Shown: one piece after another, positions 45,944 to 55,590 of the stretch | How the letters are laid out: the number at the start of each line of letters is the position of its first letter | Position numbering within the stretch: position 1 is the stretch's first letter | Source: Selaginella moellendorffii | Taxonomy: Eukaryota > Streptophyta > Lycopodiopsida > Selaginellales > Selaginellaceae | Reading direction: 5' to 3' | Length of the DNA stretch: 64,000 bases | NCBI RefSeq assembly: GCF_000143415.4 | Contig: NW_003314327.1 | Coordinates: 981,403-1,045,402 of the forward strand | Notes under the pieces: generated by a model | Database searches by the model: none | What the model was told of the DNA's origin: nothing | What the model saw: the letters and a program-made list of their open reading frames with translations, nothing else | Made by a program: the position numbers and the translations under genes

Positions 45944-47344
45944 TGCAACCACAGTGGATCACACTAGCTCTAGATGCGCGAGAACCCTCCGAACAGTGTA
46001 GAGTGGACCGCGGCTACTGAGGCCAAGTGCTGGTAACTACGTGAAATAGTAGAAACTCTAGAAAACAAAGTGGAAAAGAAAGAAAAGAGGTAGGTATGAA
46101 GTTTGGAGACAGGGAGGAAAACCCAGTGGGAAACCCTGTAGTCAAACTGGACCTTGAAGTTGAAGAAAAGTGTAGAAAAAGTGTGAAAAGAGGAGGAAAA
46201 TAGAGGAAAAAGAGTGAGCACCCAAAAAACTTAACCAGTGCCTGGATTTCGGCTCAGGAAAGTGTAATATGCAAATGCAACCTCTTGATGACTTTCGGTA
46301 TGCTCCAAGGATTGGCCAAAATCGAGAAAGAAAAAGAGGTAGAAGAGGGGATGCGTTATCCAAGGGTGGTAAGTATGGAAATGATGAAAAATGGAGTGGT
46401 ATGGTGGAGCACCGAGATGGTGGTGGCACTTTGAAAAGGTTGCCATTGATAACTATTGCCCCATAGAGTAAGTGTTGACCACTCGGAGTAGCCAGTAACC
46501 AGTAACTAGTAGCTGGGTACTTGTAACCGGTAACCACTTGCTCTCGCTCCTACTCTTGTGCTTGCTCCGGCACTAATATGGTGGAGCGCTGAGATGGAGG
46601 TTGCACTCCAAAAAGGTGGTCAGTCTAATGTGTCGGACTGAAGAAGTCAATAGGTAAAAAGGACAGCATAGTCACTGGGTTGCCGATAAAGAGAGGTGGC
46701 ATGTGTCCACTAAGTGCTAGAGCAGAAGAAAGTGGCTTTGGCTTCTATAGCTTCGCCTAAAGATCCACCTAGGTGCCTTGAGTGAACAGGTTCACCTGGT
46801 TGGAAGAAAGTCGCTCCAAAAAAGCTAGTGCATCGTCAGCAAATGGTCATAAGGATATCTCACAAACGGCACGTCCAAATGAGGTGGTGTCTTTTGCTGC
46901 TAGTGCATGTATGTGTGTCTGTGGTATAGTGTAAATGTGACCTCATGCAGAGATGTGAATGATGGTGAAAGAATGAAAGATGCAAGACGGGAATCTAGAG
47001 ATAAGTGTGGGCAACACTGCTGGAAGTGATTGGTGATGGAACTGTGAGTGTAGATGATATGGAATGAGTGAGAGGAATGTGTGGGGTGTAGTAATGGTAA
47101 GGGAAGGGCCAAAGAACCTGGAACATAGATTGAGCCAAGTGAGGAACCTCCATACAAATGGCAATGCAGCTTGAGGGCAAAATCCAAAGCATAAGCCACG
47201 GTCCAATGGAGAAACACCCTCTGAAAGTAAGAAAAATAGCCATGAAAGTAAAGTGAAAGAAAGGAAGAAAAAGAAAAAGAAAAAGAAGAAAAAAGGAACG
47301 CCTTACTAAATGAAGTGTTTGAGATGAGAGTGGTTGTGAGCGTG
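45944..47344 (-). other. Non-coding 3' internal part of ATH
   Basis: About 1.4 kb between the integrase relic and the left LTR has no supported coding sequence. It contains a purine-rich tract on the plus strand at 47245-47297 (GAAAGAAAGGAAGAAAAAG). Short open frames here reflect composition only. Confidence 0.6.
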
Positions 47345-48307
47345 TGGGAGCTCCCATCCATCAGCATCAACTAGCACATATGCTCCACCTCCGATGTATC
47401 GCTGGACAAAGTAGGTGCCGGTCCAGCGAGGGGAGAACTTCGAAGGTGGAGTAAACTCCTTGAGTAGAACAAGATTGCCATCCTCGAATGGTTCGGCAGA
47501 CTGCTAGTGATCAATGACTGACTTGATCTTTTGCTTGCCTCGAAGGAGATGTTTTGATGTGGATCGTCATTGTTCTTCCAAGGCAAGAACCTCCAAGTCA
47601 CATACATGAAGCTTGTCTTCATCACTAAGCTAGATCTCTATTGGAAGCATGGCCTCTGTCCCATAGACAAGGGAGAATGGGGTCGCAGAGATGGATGTCT
47701 TGAAGGATGTCTAAAAGGCCCACCATGCCATAACTAAGTGTTCGTGCCAACGCCTTGGGTGATTCTCCACAAGCTTTGAGATGACTGTCTTCAATATCTT
47801 GTTACTGGATTCCGCCTGGCCATTGCACTCAGGAGAATAGCTGCTGCTCTTCACATGCTTGACCTGTAGCTGTTGGAGAAGATGCATCACACACTTCCGC
47901 CGCATGTGAAAAGTTGGCTGGAACTCTTGAATGGTCACAATCCAAGATAAAGTACGAGGACTGTGAACTAGTCGCTGTAAAAGAAAAGTCAGCACAATAA
48001 AACAAACATGGGAATGGATACAGGCTCCAGCAAGAAAGTGACAAAATCGCTCCAAGGTATAAACAACAGCCATTGCTTCTTTTTCTGCATCCACGTACTT
48101 CTTTCCAATCTCCTCGAACGAATGTGAGGCATAATATGTTGCATGTAGTGGCTTGCCAAGCTGTGAACATTGGAAAAGGTATAGTCCAAAAGCCTCCGTG
48201 CCCGTCGTGATGTAAATTTTGAAAGGAAGTTGTTCTGGTGGTTGGAGTACTAGGGGCTCCATGGTAGGAAATTCTAAACTCAAAGAACTATAACTCGCAT
48301 GCAGCAT
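47345..48307 (-). pseudogene. ATH RNase H joined to integrase C-terminal relic
   Basis: RNase H-like sequence (ATYYASHSFEEIGKKYVDAE, KEAMAVVYTLERF) leads within the same open frame to integrase C-terminal sequence (SYSPECNGQAESSNKILK, HPRRWHEHLVMAWWAF). Past a stop it continues with SISATPFSLVYGTEAMLP and KFSPRWTGTYFVQRYI. The integrase zinc region and most of the DDE core are missing between them. Stops are scattered after 47711. The product cannot be functional. Confidence 0.75.
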
Positions 48308-48337
48308 GTTCGATTGGCTTGATTCTTTCTACCAGTT

Positions 48338-48841
48338 CTATGTCTGGATGTTATCCTCCATCTCCAAGAAATGGCATGACAGAATACACTCAGAGTCATC
48401 AGCTACCACGATTTTAGTAGGAAGATGTTGGCTGTGTGACACCTTAGATAGTTGCTGAGAAGGATTGAGTTCGGCTGTGTCCTGCGAAAGATGGACCTGG
48501 TCTGGAGTGACTGTGTCATCAAGCTCCATAAGAGAGAGTTGGTCCCATGCAAGAAACAAATCGAGGAGCCCTTCCTTTATCAAGAAACGCTCCAAAAAGC
48601 TGGATATGGGAGCCCATACTTTATAAGCCCCGTCATCAAATAAAGAGGGCCTGTCTAGAGGCTTGGCCTTACTCTTAAATAAAGAGAGTGATGTTGAGAG
48701 ATGTCTCGGGCTGCCTAACTCACCTCCAACCATGTCAATCACATTGCATGAGAAAGCATCCATCATATAGATGGTCGACACCACCGCCAACTTAGGAAAA
48801 ACCTCTGTGAGCTCAGGAGGAAAGTATGGTGTGGAGGCCAT
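48338..48841 (-). pseudogene. Unrecognised ATH open frame where reverse transcriptase should be
   Basis: This 167-codon frame starts MASTPYFPPELTEVFPKLAV. I see no RT motifs (no YIDD or YVDD, no LPR..D..L). By position it is the protease-RT spacer or a filler left by the RT deletion. Confidence 0.35.
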
Positions 48842-48865
48842 TTTAGTCAGAGCTTGCTAGGCTTG

Positions 48866-49318
48866 CTAAGAAAGAGCTCTGCCGTGGTTGTTGAGAAAGG
48901 TGGCACTGTGGGTTCCATCGCTAATTTCCATCTTGCCTTGTGTGCTGTCAATGGTGCAATGGGATGTGACTTGCCATGAACGGCCAAGGATGATAGAGTC
49001 CTTCAAAGAGGACATTCCAAGACATTTGTAGTCAACCACGACGAAATCCACCTTAGAAATAACACCCTACACAGAGATTTTGACACCACAGCAAATTCCT
49101 GCTAGAGGAACGTTATGGTTGGTGAAGGTTTTGAGCACGATGGAGGAGCTCTCAGTGATTTGTAGCTGTGCTGAAAGGGCAGCCTCGAGAGAGATAATGT
49201 TGCTTCCAGAACCGGAGTCAACCAAAGCATCCATCCTATAAGAGGAAGTACCGATCTGCACTAGGACGAAGAACGAACCAGGATCTCCACCATATCTTGT
49301 CATATCGACAATGTGCAC
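48866..49318 (-). pseudogene. ATH retropepsin-like protease relic
   Basis: The frame contains the aspartic protease active site as ALVDSGSGSNIIS (DSG variant) and, after one stop, the flap-to-C-terminal part with SIILGRSWQVTSHC. The plus-strand fragment at 22757-22834 is a homolog. One stop splits the domain. Confidence 0.7.
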
Positions 49319-50024
49319 CTCTTGAGGAGTCCTCTTGAGAGTGCTCTCTAGTGTTCCTGACCGTGCAAACTCCTCTAAATGCTAGCTGAATCCCAGGACA
49401 AGACACAATATGTCTTGGAGCGAAAAGGTGACAGTAGTGTCAACCAACTATTGAAGAACTAGTTCCAGAACAGGAATAGCTGTTGGTGAGATCTCAAAAG
49501 GAGGAGAGAGTAGTGACTTGAAGGGGAGCTTACAAGCCACCCTCTGTGTCACTGGGCCTGATGCCAACGGAGATTCGCTCTCAACTGGCGGCGGGGGATT
49601 TGTGGCAAGCTGAGCGGCTGCCTTCTTCTTTGCTTGGGCTCGAGTGGTTGTGGTTTGCTGCTATTGCCTATAGAGTTCCTCGGCTACCAAAATTGTGTTG
49701 ACTGATGAGGCTGGTGCCTTGCCTTTGCTTGACCAAGGGCTGCCTCAATTGCTTGTCGTTCCAACTGCTCCTGATACATCTCTAGACCCCGAGATGATAT
49801 GGAATTATTAGTGAAGGGATGTTGTTGGACACGTTGAGAAGATGGAGGCCGAAGCTCTGGGTGAAGCTTGAAGCAGCGCTATGTGTTGTGTGTGTTCATC
49901 TCGCAGTAAGTGCACTAGCAGGATTTAAATCTACGTTCCCGAGCTGTAGCGGCCTCTTTCCTAGACTCCACCAGCTCCTGGAGCAGTTTGTCATGGTGTG
50001 ATTGCTACTGAAGAATGATCTCCT

Positions 50025-50921
50025 TCAGCTGCCACATCTCATTGGCAAAGTTCTCAAGAGCCGGAGGTGTATGCTCAATAGTGACGGGCTTTGGTATGGA
50101 CAGATGAATGTACAAGGTGACTCTAACGAGATGATGGCTTGGTCAAAATCAACTCTAGTAATCCCCAGGTTGACCAGAAGCTCTCTTTCTAGCTTCGTGG
50201 CAAACGAAAATGCCTCACGGCAAAACCTGAATGTCTTCTTAAGAAGTTTCCGCTGCACGTTCCCACGTAGACCTGCTATGAATGCCATGATCCCCTGTTG
50301 CTCATCTTGGACTACTCTGCAATCCCAACACTACTTGCAGTAAGTTCGAAACCATGTGATGTTGTCAGGAACAGACTCGTGAGCACCCTGCTGGAACGAA
50401 AAGAGGTCGACAAGTAGCTAATTTGTGGGTTTTTCCTCAACAAAGCATTCTCTGAAAGAAGCAAGTAGTGTCTGGAAGTTTGTCTAGTCCTCTGGGAGGA
50501 GAGAATCTACCCAAGTTGTTGCTTTGCATTCAAGAGATTGCAAGAAGTCATGGCACATACGATCATCATCGACAATCATGTTTGTGGTGCAGTAGTAATC
50601 AAAGCGACTAATATGCAATGTTGGAGAGACTGTTCCAACACCTAAGAAGGTTGGCAGATCACTCCCCTTCTGCAGAACATGGAGCTGAGGTCGAGCTAAG
50701 GGTGGTTGTGCGATAGCTCGTAGATCTAAGTCACTGGAATCTGCCAAGGATGAAGAGGGCTCAGCCCGAGAAGGTGCAGTGTCGTATCTAAGCTGCCTTT
50801 GGATGTTAGAAAATTTACTTCGTACCTTAGGGCCTCGAGGTATGGTAAAAGGGTGCCAGTTTGTCGTATGTCTAGTTTGTACCCGCATCAAGTACCCTAA
50901 ACATTGCAAATGCCCGGTCAA
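50025..50921 (-). pseudogene. ATH gag relic
   Basis: Two frames on the minus strand hold retrotransposon gag-like sequence: one with DFLQSLECKATTWVDSLLPE (50484-50921) and one with MAFIAGLRGNVQRKLLKKTF (50025-50288). Stops separate them. Upstream at 51170-51290 is a Pro/Thr-rich low-complexity stretch. Confidence 0.55.
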
Positions 50922-52028
50922 GGCAACTGGGTTGACAGGAGCAAGAAGACTGTAGGCTAGTGCTCAAGTTGCTCAAAGTTGCCCAAAATGCCTGTGACGA
51001 AGAGGAATAAAGGTGAAAACGGAGATGTAGGCCTCAAGCACACATAACCATTGACCCGTGGGATAATCACCAAAGTAGCCACTGGAGTAGCCAGTAACTG
51101 GTAACCGAGGACAAATAACCGGGACCTGTGACCTGTAACTGGTAACCCCCGCTCTCGCTCCTACTCCTACGCCTGCTCCAACACCAACTCCTATCCCTGT
51201 ACCCGTTCTTATTGTCCCTGTTCCTATGCCAACTCTTGTTCCTGCTCCTCCTGTTCCTGTTCCTACGGCTACCTGTTCCTTGAAGATTGCTTCATTCCCA
51301 AGGAACCCCCAACAAAGTTTAACCCAAAAGAGAAAAATGAGTCCTTTGGTCTTGATCCTTCCCTATTTTGACTGTTGGTGGGCTTGTTGGAAAGAGATCA
51401 GCCCCGTCTACCCTCTATTGTAGGAATATGAGAAGAAGCCACCTCAATATTCCCTGAAATCCATGAAGAGGTAGCCAGAACACCAATATTGTGGAAAAAC
51501 ATGTGCATGTTTATGATGTACATCGATACTGAGGCGCCATTGGTATTTCTGGAAAGCCTAGGACCAAGAGCACCTTTAGAAACAAACGGCATCCAAAACA
51601 AAGCCTGGAAGAGCACAAATTCCTACTACAAAGATGACCCAACTTAGCCGGAGAAGAAAATCCTTTTGCATGCCATCAATTCGCCCAAATCTAGTGCCAA
51701 GAACCACCACTACTAATAGATCTAGGCCAGATTTACAAGCCCAAATGCACTACCTAGAAAAATTCAGCCGAGGATCCAAGCGAGAAAGTGAAAACCCCAA
51801 AATGCTCATCCAATCGAGCCAAGAAATGTTGTATCTCTTCAAATACTGCACGGCTTGATAAGTGCCATACTTTGTTGGAAAGAGGAGCTCCAGACCTATC
51901 CAACACGCCCAAGATCAAAGAAAACCACAGCAAGACGAACAAGGAATTCCTTCCCAAAGTCTGCGGCCAAAAGAAAAGAGAGAAATGATGCTTTAGAAAG
52001 TGTTGCACGTCACGCCGGGTTCACCATT
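50922..52028 (-). other. ATH leader region
   Basis: This stretch of about 1.1 kb between the 5' LTR and the gag relic has no recognisable protein. It includes the primer site at its right end and a repetitive TTCCTGTTCCT-like stretch at 51170-51290. Confidence 0.5.
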
Positions 52029-52225
52029 TGTTGGGGGAAGGAGGGGCACTTCCCCCAACACTCGCTCAAACACAAAAAATGCTTCACTACCCTTCACAAA
52101 ATGCCCCTCCCCCCTCTTGCCCTTGTGGGGCAAGGGTTTTATACAAGGAAGATGGGGAATATTTTGAGGACCAGAATATTCCCTCTCTCTCTGTGACTCT
52201 CTTGGTGGCCACACCCTAACACTAG

Positions 52226-52516
52226 TCTCTTGCTCTTATCCATTAATTGTTGTATGGAGCAACATAGATTCACTACCTCCATCCTTGAGGTATTCTTTTG
52301 GTTCAATGGCAAAGACTTTAATTTGCCAAGTCTAGAGGGTGTTCACCCCTAGTACGTCTCTTTAGCATTTTCTACTGTGGGATCTATCCACGGCCCAACT
52401 TTGTGACCCTCCCATAGGTCTTTTATTGAGACTACTTTCTTCGCACTCACTATGCCATCGGATTGTCACGGTTTATTTCCCTTAAGTGTTCTTCCCATTT
52501 AGTCACCTTAACCAAG
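52226..52516 (-). mobile_element. NA-3 internal region, second segment
   Basis: NA internal sequence resumes directly after the ATH target duplication and is colinear with 28760-29045 of NA-2. It is cut at 52516 by the LTR of element E. The rest of NA-3 lies beyond E, outside the window. Confidence 0.75.
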
Positions 52517-53672
52517 TGTCGTGAATGTGACTTCGGGTATCGAAAGTTACCTATCAACTAGTCCTTATGGACACTCTTACCTTACTGCCACGATGGCAGG
52601 AGGTCGGTATTGCTGGACCCTTTATCAGCCCCTCTTGTTCAAGTGTTAGTAAACTGGACTTTGCATCTGTACTTGGCCGGATGAGCATAAGGACGGAATT
52701 CCTTAGTGTCTATTCAGCCAAGCATACTTGGCCTGGCTTTTTAGTTCTCTTTTGCTCTGTCTTGCACTGGCTTGACAAGAACCCTCGCGTATTGAGATTG
52801 GTCCCTCAATATCGTTATATGATAGCTTACCGTGTCTGCCAAACACCCTTGCTATCATGCCCTTTGTGTTAGTCTCATTTCGGTCCTAAATGCTATTTAT
52901 GGAAAGTGTCCAGATTTGCTCATTTGGCATATCTACGGAATGTAGAGATCGGTCTGAACACAATGGTATTCGTCCCATGTCCAAATTCACAATCTAGGGA
53001 CATTCCATATTTAGTAAGTTTCGAGCTTGTCCCAGAGACTAACTCCTGATACTAAGGGAGGCTTGGGGTGAAAGCCCAAAGCGTGTGTTCCTCAAGGGGG
53101 GGGGGGGGGGGGGGGGCTGTGGGGGGTTCCAAATGTATAGTAGGGATAGTGGGTAGGTCAGGTATAGCCGACCAACCTGAGGTATAGTCTAGCTCCCGCT
53201 TGCGTGCCTGTCCTTGTTCTACGTGCGGCTTGGGTCTAAGCCCAAGTTCCATTCCATGCTAGTTGGTGGAGTACCTATGTCCTCGCGTTAGGCCACCGGT
53301 ATACCGAAATAGTGTCAGACTCCGTTTGGCTCCGTTTTGCGTGCTGGTCCTGGCATTGGGATGCTGGTTGCTCCAGGACTGTTCCAAGTCGCTCCGGGCT
53401 CCTGTCCCTTCGCTCCTTGGGCTTTATGCCCGGGAGTTGCTCCGTGGTTCGGTTCTGTCACTCCTTGGCTTCATGCTTGGGAGTTTGGCACTGTTCCTTC
53501 GTTTAGTGGCCCAAGGTCCTGAACCTTGGGTTCCTATGGACACGTGGCATGGACACGTGGCATATGACACGTGGCATCTGTCACGTGGCACAAAGAGGGT
53601 TAGGTTCCACTTCGTGGTGTTATCCTATGGTAAATCACCATAGGATAAAGGGTCAAAACCACGTGCGCTACA
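52517..53672 (+). mobile_element. Element E 5' LTR
   Basis: It starts TGTCGTGAATG and ends GTGCGCTACA (1156 bp), followed by TTTGGTATCAGAGG, an initiator tRNA-Met primer site. It shares with NA and CHR LTRs the phrase GGTGAAAGCCCAAAGCG, a run of about 22 G at 53095-53116 and CCAAATGTATAGTAGGG, but has no GAG/TCC array. Near its 3' end it has a cluster of G-box motifs. The matching 3' LTR is outside the window. Confidence 0.75.
53540..53589 (+). promoter_or_regulatory. Four ABRE/G-box motifs in the LTR of element E
   Basis: ACACGTGGC occurs at 53540-53548, 53553-53561 and 53567-53575, and TCACGTGGC at 53581-53589. Spacing is 13, 14 and 14 bp. This is the core of plant ABA-responsive and G-box sites bound by bZIP factors. 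A further CCACGTGCG lies near 53660. Such a cluster could make the LTR stress-inducible. Confidence 0.65.
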
Positions 53673-53780
53673 TTTGGTATCAGAGGATGAGTCTCAGCGA
53701 GTACTATTCAATGAGATTGGGCAACTAGTCTCGTTGCATACGCAGAGATGAAAACGATGATCCGAGCGGGTACACGTTTG
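53673..53780 (+). mobile_element. Element E internal start, cut by NA-4
   Basis: It begins with primer site TTTGGTATCAGAGGATGA and runs 108 bp to GTTTG at 53776-53780, which is repeated at 61526-61530 after NA-4. No coding sequence is established in so short a piece. Confidence 0.75.
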
Positions 53781-54009
53781 TGTGAGACACAAAATCCCTA
53801 GGCCCCAAAGTGGAGCCGGAAGGGCGCCACATGGTAGTGGCCGAAGCGAGAGCCAAACGAGCGTAACACGTTTGGACCAAAAGCTCCGACTTGAAAGGTC
53901 AAGAGCGGGAGTGGAACTCCCAACGAAGTGCTCGAAGAACGAGCACGAAGCGAGCAAAAGGCAAGGCTCCAAAAAGGGACCCAAAAGGACTAACACATGA
54001 CACGTGGGA

Positions 54010-54419
54010 GTGTCCGAGATGGACTCGAGTTGGAGTCCGAAGTGGAGTCCGAGATGGACCCGAGTTGGAGTCCGAAGTGGAGTCCGAGATGGACCCGAGT
54101 TGGAGTCCGAAGTGGAGTCCGAGATGGACCCGAGTTGGAGTCCGAAGTGGAGTCCGAGATGGACCCGAGTTGGAGTCCGAAGTGGAGTCCGAGATGGACC
54201 CGAGATGGAGTCCGAGATGGAGTCCGAAGTGGAGTCCGAGGTGGACCCGAGATGGACCCGAGTTGGAGTCCGAGATGGAGTCCGAGATGGACCCGAGATG
54301 GAGTCCGAGATGGAGTCCGAGATGGACCCGAGATGGACCCGAGATGGACCCGAGATGGAGTCCGAGATGGAGTCCAAGATGGAGTCCGAGATGGAGTCCG
54401 AAGTCGAGACCGAGACCGG

Positions 54420-54451
<32 letters not shown>

Positions 54452-54590
54452 TTGGAACCGAGACCGAGATCGGAACCGAGACCGAGACCGAGGCCGAGGC
54501 CGAGACCAAGCCCGAGCCCGAGTCCGAGTCCGAATCCGAGTCCGAGTCCGAATCCGAGTTCAAGTCCGAGTCCGAGTCCGAGTCCAGAGC
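54010..54590 (+). repeat. Minisatellite array in the NA-4 5' LTR
   Basis: It starts with five copies of a 35-bp unit made of GACCCGAGTTG, GAGTCCGAAGTG and GAGTCCGAGATG. Mixed 11-12 bp units follow, then 6-bp GAGACC and GAGTCC units. The 3' LTR has six 35-bp copies at 59940-60145 but lacks an 18-bp unit present here near 54450. Confidence 0.92.
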
Positions 54591-54850
54591 CTGAGAGGGT
54601 GAAAGCCCAAAGCGTTCGTCTCCCAGACCCTGGGGGGTTTGGTGAGCTCCAAAAGTATAGTAGGGGGGAGGACTGCAGTGGAGCCAGTTTGGCCAGGAAA
54701 GGCCAGTTTGGCCCAGGAAGGCCGGACCCAGTGTTGGGTGATGAGCTGCCCACTGGGAAGTCCAAGACTAGAGTGACACAGACCGACAAGCGGGGAAGCT
54801 TGGTGAAGTGTTCAAGAGCCGGCTCTAGTTCCCCCGGGAGATCGACTGGC

Positions 54851-55066
54851 NNNNNNNNNNNNNNNNNNNNNNNNNNNNNNNNNNNNNNNNNNNNNNNNNN
54901 NNNNNNNNNNNNNNNNNNNNNNNNNNNNNNNNNNNNNNNNNNNNNNNNNNNNNNNNNNNNNNNNNNNNNNNNNNNNNNNNNNNNNNNNNNNNNNNNNNNN
55001 NNNNNNNNNNNNNNNNNNNNNNNNNNNNNNNNNNNNNNNNNNNNNNNNNNNNNNNNNNNNNNNNNN
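54851..55066. other. Assembly gap (216 N) in the NA-4 5' LTR
   Basis: The matching part of the 3' LTR is also about 216 bp (about 60786-61001), so the gap length looks exact and it should contain ordinary LTR sequence. Confidence 0.95.
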
Positions 55067-55590
55067 GACACGGTCGTGTGGTGAGGAAATCCCAGAGGAC
55101 CGTGGGACTTAGTGGTCGGGCCTGTAGGCCTCGATCCAGTGGCAGTGTTGGCAAACACGGTCAGGGGCAGAAAGGGACTTAGTGGAGACTGACAGAGGGA
55201 TATTGGGGAAGGCTATTCCCCTTGTCGGTGGGCATCCTAAGGATGCTAAGGAGTGGATCTGAGATGACCACTCACGGATGGTTTGCCTAGTCTTGGAGAG
55301 CCAAGACGGTGATGCAAGTGGTATTGGACTACCAGTGTGGCAAAGGTGATTGGGCATGGCCTTAGCGTAACGGGCTGCTATGTCGGTGGTACCTTTGAGT
55401 GTCGGTCATGGGATCGGACACGTGGAGCACTTGGACCAAGTGCAAATGTTGAGTGGCATGGATGCCATTCTCGGGGCTAGCAAGTCCCAAGTCCTGGATT
55501 GGACTTATGGAGGTTGTGAATGAGACTCCTCCAAGTGGTCAGAGGTGTGGTTAAGTGACTAAAGTAGAATGGAAAATTTAGTCGCTTACA

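Larger units (their letters stand above)
45754..52221 (-). mobile_element. ATH, decayed Ty3/gypsy element with 190-bp LTRs
   Basis: LTRs are 45754-45943 (190 bp, first base pair decayed to TA) and 52029-52221 (193 bp, TGTTGGGGGAAGG...CCCTAACA). A 4-bp CTAG duplication flanks them (45750-45753, 52222-52225), and the NA-3 sequence rejoins cleanly. The primer site is TGGTGAACCCGGCGTGAC on the minus strand at 52009-52026; I could not name the tRNA. Fragments of gag, protease, RNase H and integrase lie in order on the minus strand, but reverse transcriptase is missing. The integrase wording (SSSYSPECNGQAESSNK) resembles the Athila/Tat side of Ty3/gypsy. Confidence 0.85.

Noticed and set aside
46900-47370. 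156-codon frame with Ser/Phe-rich start on the minus strand
   Set aside because: It is the complement of a purine-rich tract in the decayed ATH element and has no homology that I recognise.
54010-54590. CRISPR-like repeat array
   Set aside because: Units are 11-35 bp and contiguous, with no unique spacers, inside a plant LTR. It is a minisatellite.
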